Positions 63,792 to 64,000 of a DNA stretch of 64,000 nt are shown piece by piece; the first letter of the stretch is position 1; each line of letters starts with the position of its first letter. The notes below the pieces were generated by a model. That model was not told the DNA's origin. It searched no databases and saw only the letters and a list, made by a program, of their open reading frames with translations. A program made the translations under genes and the position numbers. Source of the DNA: Lampris incognitus (taxonomy: Eukaryota; Chordata; Actinopteri; Lampriformes; Lampridae); contig NC_079216.1 of the NCBI RefSeq assembly GCF_029633865.1, positions 23,684,447 to 23,748,446 of the forward strand, written 5' to 3'.

Positions 63792-63917
63792 CTTGAAAAT
63801 TTCCTGTAGGTTGCTGAGCATGAAAACCATCATCAAGTCTTCTCTTTCCTTAGAGAGAGCCCTGCTGGGGAGGATAGCCCTGCAGAATGACCTTTTCAGT
63901 ACTAATCTGTTCTCCAT
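63792..63917 (-). CDS. Putative host gene, upstream exon of 126 nt
   Basis: On the minus strand, acceptor GATATCACACTTTCAG and donor CAAG|GTATGG bound exactly 42 codons: MENRLVLKRSFCRAILPSRA, LSKEREDLMMVFMLSNLQEI and FK. The first codon is ATG but the acceptor suggests an internal exon. It ends in phase 0, as the exon at 59070 requires. More exons are expected to the right of the window. Not recognised; helical and charged. An alternative is a chance open segment in L1-related sequence. Confidence 0.5.
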
Positions 63918-63920
63918 CTG

Positions 63921-64000
63921 AAAGTGTGATATCATATATTTAGTCTTCTGAAAGTAAAAGAACACCAGAATTAAACAAACGTTACCCTTTCAAAAATGTA
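63921..64000. other. Intron or flank, no feature seen
   Basis: AT-rich, carries the acceptor-side pyrimidine tract on the minus strand at about 63945-63955. Confidence 0.4.

Overview
The window is a transposon-saturated piece of a ray-finned fish (teleost) genome. The evidence is the repeat mix: sushi-like chromodomain gypsy elements, BEL/Pao, several Tc1-like families, hAT and Harbinger-like DNA transposons, Rex3/RTE-like, L1 and L2/CR1-type LINEs, a Penelope-like element, a tRNA-derived SINE and long CA/GT microsatellites. There is no bacterial operon, rRNA, CRISPR array or clear functional tRNA. Nearly every long reading frame is a dead transposon gene. The one candidate host gene is the 3' part of a minus-strand gene (exons at 63792-63917, 58995-59070 and 46453-46664), whose three exons have matching splice sites and reading phases.

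Layout. 1-2235: 3' half of a + strand gypsy element. 2270-2815: L1 fragment. 2816-13094: minus-strand chromodomain gypsy 'A', split at 7168 by minus-strand gypsy 'B' (7173-12798, AAGAT target duplication), whose 3' LTR was in turn split by an 869-bp solo LTR (7284-8152, TAAG duplication). 13523-17615: old + strand gypsy 'C' carrying a 932-bp Harbinger-like insertion. 17720-18690: minus gypsy fragment 'E'. 19136-23607: complete + strand gypsy 'D'. 23625-26400: LINE ORF1, gag and RTE-like relics.

26780-44060 is one nested stack. An L1 holds a Tc1 (27107-43762, TA duplication). That Tc1 holds minus gypsy 'F' (28257-43715, CTGTA duplication). F holds a BEL element 'G' (28632-35161), a gypsy 'H' (36723-41586, GGAGC duplication) and a second Tc1 (41938-43517, TA duplication). 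G itself carries a LINE and a 116-bp insertion, and H carries a Penelope-like scrap. Removing the layers restores the broken reading frames at the L1/Tc1 and F/G junctions.

44404-45465: non-autonomous hAT with a second MITE inside it. 45477-45770: inverted gypsy integrase scraps. 46165-63917: the putative host gene, whose two introns (about 12.3 and 4.7 kb) are filled with a LINE RT fragment, a 6.1-kb ZBED-type hAT transposon (itself holding a palindromic Tc1), L2, another LINE, a Penelope-like element, a 41-bp minisatellite, a hAT MITE, a Tc1 with a Rex3 inserted in it, a minus-strand L1 and a SINE.

The elements do not form a pathway. What the window records is an insertion history: boundaries, target-site duplications and LTR divergence give a relative order of events. 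Protein family calls rest on motifs read directly from the translations; no database search was possible. Boundaries given with target duplications are firm. Those marked approximate are not.
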